Shown here: positions 49,975 to 52,576 of the stretch, piece by piece | Position numbering within the stretch: the stretch's first letter is position 1 | Layout: each line of letters begins with the position of its first letter | From: Nanobdellota archaeon | GTDB lineage: Archaea > Nanobdellota > Nanobdellia > Woesearchaeales > WJKV01 | Direction: 5' to 3' | DNA: 52,576 nt | Assembly: GCA_023133595.1 (NCBI GenBank) | Contig: JAGLWF010000008.1 | Coordinates: 1 to 52,576 of the forward strand | Position numbers and translations under genes: made by a program | Notes under the pieces: model-generated | What the model saw: only the letters and a program-made list of their open reading frames with translations | Database searches by the model: none | What the model was told of the DNA's origin: nothing

Positions 49975-51813
49975 ATGCCAAGCAGACTGCAGACTTATCT
50001 GGCAAAATTATCTAATTTTGCTAGTGGGCTTGCTCTCTGCTCAGCTTTTCTCTTTGGTACCAGTGACTTTGCAGAGGCTGAAGAAAAACCAGAAGAAGAG
50101 ATCACTCCTAAAACAATAGTTGTTCATCCGGATAGATTTGAAGATAAGAAAGATGAGTATACAAGGGAAATTGAAAAGATTGTTGAAAGAGTTGTAAGTG
50201 GAATATACAAGCCAAAAAAGGATAGAGATGTTGAATTAAGTTCTTCTGAGGAGGGTGTTGCCAGAGAAGCTGTCATTAAAAGATTCGGTTATCTTTGGCA
50301 AAAGTATGATATCAAATTAGATGATCTTATAAAAGCAGAACAAGAAAGGCAGAGACCAGGAATATTAAGAAAATTCCTAGATGATTTAGGATCGTCCAGC
50401 AGAGATTTCTCAGGAGAGGTTATTGGTTTTATGAGTGAATTTCATCAGGAAATGCCAGAAGAGGATTATTATGAAGATGATGTTGAAGAAGATTATGCAA
50501 ACTCGCTTTACTTCAGGCATTTGGGTGATGAGAATTTTGGCTTATTCCTTAAAGGAACATATCTATCAGAAGAAGATAAGAATTCCCGGTCTGACGGAGA
50601 GTTTTATGGAGATGCATTGATCACAATCTTAGGTGATGCTAAAAATAGCGGCTTCTTACATAAAAATACCAGCTTCTTGCGTCTGCTACCAGTAGTTAGA
50701 GTCGGACCGCATGTCTCAAACGGAGTTGGGACTTTGGAGTTAGCACTTAAATTAGGAGAGGGATGGAAACTTACAACCTATGTTTTCGGAGGCTTTTCTA
50801 GAAGTGATGATTTTTACAAAACCGACGGATGGATGGATGCTTCAACCTACAAATGGGTAGATGTAGATAAAAGAAACATCATGGTTCAAAGTGAAGTTGC
50901 AGTAGAGATCTCAACAGGGGATAAAAACAAAAACAGGTACAGATTATGTCTATTTGCATACTATAGGGATCAAGAGGTTCTATTCGATTATGAGAAAGAT
51001 TATGAAGGTGGAATCAACACTAAAAATTACAAATATGATTGGGACTTTTTTGAAGAGGAATCAACAGTAAAAATAGCATTCGTCATTGATCCAAAGAATG
51101 CAAAAGGCATCTATCTCAAAGCTTATGGAAGATATACCCAAGTTAAACAAAGAGAGATTTTTGATAACCAGAACCCGCCTGCAAATCATTATAACAAAGT
51201 AACATACGAGAAAGAGGGAGCAGGAAGAGTCATGTTTAAGTTTCCATTGGAAGATCCAGACAAGAAAAATGAATTCATCGCACAAGGATCTGTCATATTT
51301 GGCGGAGAAAAATACAGGCATTATGGTTACTTGAGCCTTATGTTTGAAGATGGTAATTTCAATGAACATAGTTTATTGAGAAATGAAGAAGAAGAACCTA
51401 TGCGGCCAGAGCACTATGCAAAGAGACATAGATATTTTAGAGAGAGCCTAGGAGAAAGCGGTACTTTCCATGGTTTTAAGATTGGTTATCATTCCATAAA
51501 TGTTAAGGATGGAGAAAAAGACAAATTATTCTTATATGCAGGATACACCGGAATCTGGAACACCAAAGAACGACGATACGCAGGGAGCTGGAGCTTCGAA
51601 AATCTAGTGATTAAAACAAATGTGGGATATTATCACGATATTGCTACAAGCAAGCAACCATTTAATCTGGAAGCAAGCTTAGAACTGCAGTTCAGGACAA
51701 ATCATCATCATATCATTGGAATAAAAGGATCTATTGATATAGAATCTGATGAATTTGATAATTCAAAAGAAAGAGAATTGGAAGCAAGATTATCTCTTTT
51801 CTGGTCTTTCTAA
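49975..51813 (+). CDS. Exported beta-rich protein, outer-membrane-barrel-like
   Basis: A signal peptide (hydrophobic core FASGLALCSAFLFGTSDFAEA, cut expected after AEA, about residue 34) precedes an acidic helical region. About 400 residues of alternating strands follow, with aromatic ends (for example RLCLFAYYRDQEVLFDYE, KLFLYAGYTGIWN, LEASLELQFRTN). It ends in LEARLSLFWSF. Regular strands and a terminal Phe are the marks of bacterial outer-membrane barrels, a puzzle in an archaeon. It might instead be a secreted beta-solenoid or lectin-like surface protein. The ATG at 49975 is favoured by CGGAGG 8 nt upstream. Confidence 0.65.
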   Translation: MPSRLQTYLAKLSNFASGLALCSAFLFGTSDFAEAEEKPEEEITPKTIVVHPDRFEDKKDEYTREIEKIVERVVSGIYKPKKDRDVELSSSEEGVAREAVIKRFGYLWQKYDIKLDDLIKAEQERQRPGILRKFLDDLGSSSRDFSGEVIGFMSEFHQEMPEEDYYEDDVEEDYANSLYFRHLGDENFGLFLKGTYLSEEDKNSRSDGEFYGDALITILGDAKNSGFLHKNTSFLRLLPVVRVGPHVSNGVGTLELALKLGEGWKLTTYVFGGFSRSDDFYKTDGWMDASTYKWVDVDKRNIMVQSEVAVEISTGDKNKNRYRLCLFAYYRDQEVLFDYEKDYEGGINTKNYKYDWDFFEEESTVKIAFVIDPKNAKGIYLKAYGRYTQVKQREIFDNQNPPANHYNKVTYEKEGAGRVMFKFPLEDPDKKNEFIAQGSVIFGGEKYRHYGYLSLMFEDGNFNEHSLLRNEEEEPMRPEHYAKRHRYFRESLGESGTFHGFKIGYHSINVKDGEKDKLFLYAGYTGIWNTKERRYAGSWSFENLVIKTNVGYYHDIATSKQPFNLEASLELQFRTNHHHIIGIKGSIDIESDEFDNSKERELEARLSLFWSF

Positions 51814-51815
51814 AG

Positions 51816-52277
51816 CTAGTCTTCGTCTTCCTCGTCTTCTCGCCTGATAACTTTTAATGCATCAGTCTTCAAAGTGATAGGAATCGGAACTGCTGCTTCC
51901 AGCAGCTCGACAACAACTTCTTCTTTGTCCTTGTCAACCTTTGTGATCTTACACTTCTCTCGTTTGAATGGTCCTGATATGATCTCTGCAATATCTCCTT
52001 TTTGTATCCTGATATCTTTCTTTATTGTCTCGACCATATGTTCGATCTCTTCGTACGGCACAGGTTCTGGCAGTACTCCTCGAGCATATGGAACTTCGAA
52101 TACAGCAGCTTCTGCCTCTAATCGATTCAGAGTCTCTATAAATATATAAGAACGCATTCCGTGCGGTCTTATGACTGCAAAAACTTCAATGCCTTTCTTT
52201 TTTGCATTTGCAGAAAGAAAATCAACGACTTGTTCTTCCCTGTTTGCAGTTGTCCGTACTGAAAATATCTGTGCCAT
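51816..52277 (-). CDS. spt5: Transcription elongation factor Spt5 (archaeal NusG)
   Basis: This 153-residue protein has an N-terminal NGN domain (IFSVRTTANREEQVVDFL, then YIFIETLNRLEAEAAV, about 1-88). A KOW domain follows (IQKGDIAEIISGPFKREKCKITKVDKDKEEVVVELLEA, about 97-135). It joins Spt4 and clamps RNA polymerase during elongation. It is convergent with block B (2 nt apart) and follows secE on the minus strand, the conserved archaeal secE-spt5 order. The acidic C-terminal tail (REDEEDED) is slightly longer than usual. Confidence 0.96.
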   Translation of the reverse strand: MAQIFSVRTTANREEQVVDFLSANAKKKGIEVFAVIRPHGMRSYIFIETLNRLEAEAAVFEVPYARGVLPEPVPYEEIEHMVETIKKDIRIQKGDIAEIISGPFKREKCKITKVDKDKEEVVVELLEAAVPIPITLKTDALKVIRREDEEDED

Positions 52278-52296
52278 TTTTCAATTAACCTCTTTT

Positions 52297-52576
52297 TTAT
52301 AATCCACCTTTTATTAATAAAATATGTGCCATCTTTATGACAAAACCTATCATACCAATTATCAACATACCTAGAGCAGAAATCTTGATCACTGTGAGAG
52401 CTTCGTTCTTTGACGGCTTCTGAGTAACTTTCAGGACACGTCTGCATTCAAGATAGAAGCTCTTCAATCGTACACTCATGTTTTTCACGGTGTTTAGTGT
52501 TTCTGATTTCTTCTTTTCTTTATGCTCTTTATGTTCTGCTTTAACTCCTACTTCTGGTTTAGCCTCTACTTTTGGC
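52297..52576 (-). CDS. secE: SecE/Sss1 translocase subunit with long N-terminus (partial)
   Basis: The C-terminal part is a SecE/Sss1 gamma subunit: an amphipathic helix (RLKSFYLECRRVLKVTQKPSKNEALTV) followed by one transmembrane helix (ISALGMLIIGMIGFVIKMAHILLI). The subunit clamps the SecY channel. An ATG at 52488 would give a typical 63-residue protein. However, the same frame stays open to the window edge with a Lys/Glu/His-rich stretch (EHKEHKEKKKSE), so the protein may carry a charged N-terminal extension. The true start is outside the window. Confidence 0.85.
   Translation of the reverse strand, partial: PKVEAKPEVGVKAEHKEHKEKKKSETLNTVKNMSVRLKSFYLECRRVLKVTQKPSKNEALTVIKISALGMLIIGMIGFVIKMAHILLIKGGL

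Overview
The window is an AT-rich archaeal chromosome segment. The evidence is a TFIIB-type initiation factor, archaeal Spt5, an Sss1/SecE-like subunit, a TrmB-family regulator, and TATA boxes lying 25-35 nt ahead of many start codons, often with no room for a leader. Small tightly packed genes, a diversity-generating retroelement (DGR) and a bacterial-looking pseudouridine synthase fit a DPANN archaeon of the Woesearchaeota/Pacearchaeota kind. That lineage call is inference from gene content, not from a marker tree.

Layout. 1-464: end of a toxin-antitoxin pair. 482-2751 (minus strand): a DGR with reverse transcriptase, template repeat (TR) and target gene; all 14 aligned substitutions are A to G, and the variable repeat (VR) has lost 15 + 2 nt, which throws the target gene out of frame. 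2804-7196: a cupin remnant, two Nudix proteins, an acyltransferase, RsuA/RluB, a C39-like protease and a nucleotidyltransferase. 7262-11011: membrane protein, site-2 protease, subtilase and a duplicated small-gene module with a 171-bp near-identical repeat. 11106-18212: TFB, FKBP, small proteins, three candidate non-coding RNAs, a possible PD-(D/E)XK protein, DsbA and cysteine desulfurase. 18364-24122: flavin reductase, a three-thioredoxin-fold membrane protein, M16 peptidase, cation antiporter. 51816-52576: Spt5 and SecE.

The most unusual part is 24267-51813, about 27.5 kb of almost wholly plus-strand genes in two blocks around one divergent TrmB regulator. Block A (24267-39101) encodes two paralogous coiled-coil proteins, three small single-pass membrane proteins, a classic AAA+ ATPase, a MoxR-like AAA+ ATPase with a cysteine cluster, a protein joining a HExGH metallopeptidase-like domain to a VWA domain through a Gln/Gly linker, a third ATPase with an altered Walker B, a large helical protein and two SAM methyltransferases. 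Block B (40177-51813) encodes a lactate/malate-dehydrogenase-like protein fused to a possible beta-propeller, a Hanks-type protein kinase, a helical protein, a membrane-anchored coiled-coil/propeller protein and an exported beta-rich protein ending in Phe. Genes inside each block mostly abut or overlap, and a TACAACA-plus-TATA promoter element occurs ahead of both blocks. I infer one co-regulated, envelope-associated, ATP- and phosphorylation-driven apparatus. I recognise its parts but no described system with this composition.

Limits: all calls come from reading motifs; no alignment, structure prediction or RNA folding was run.
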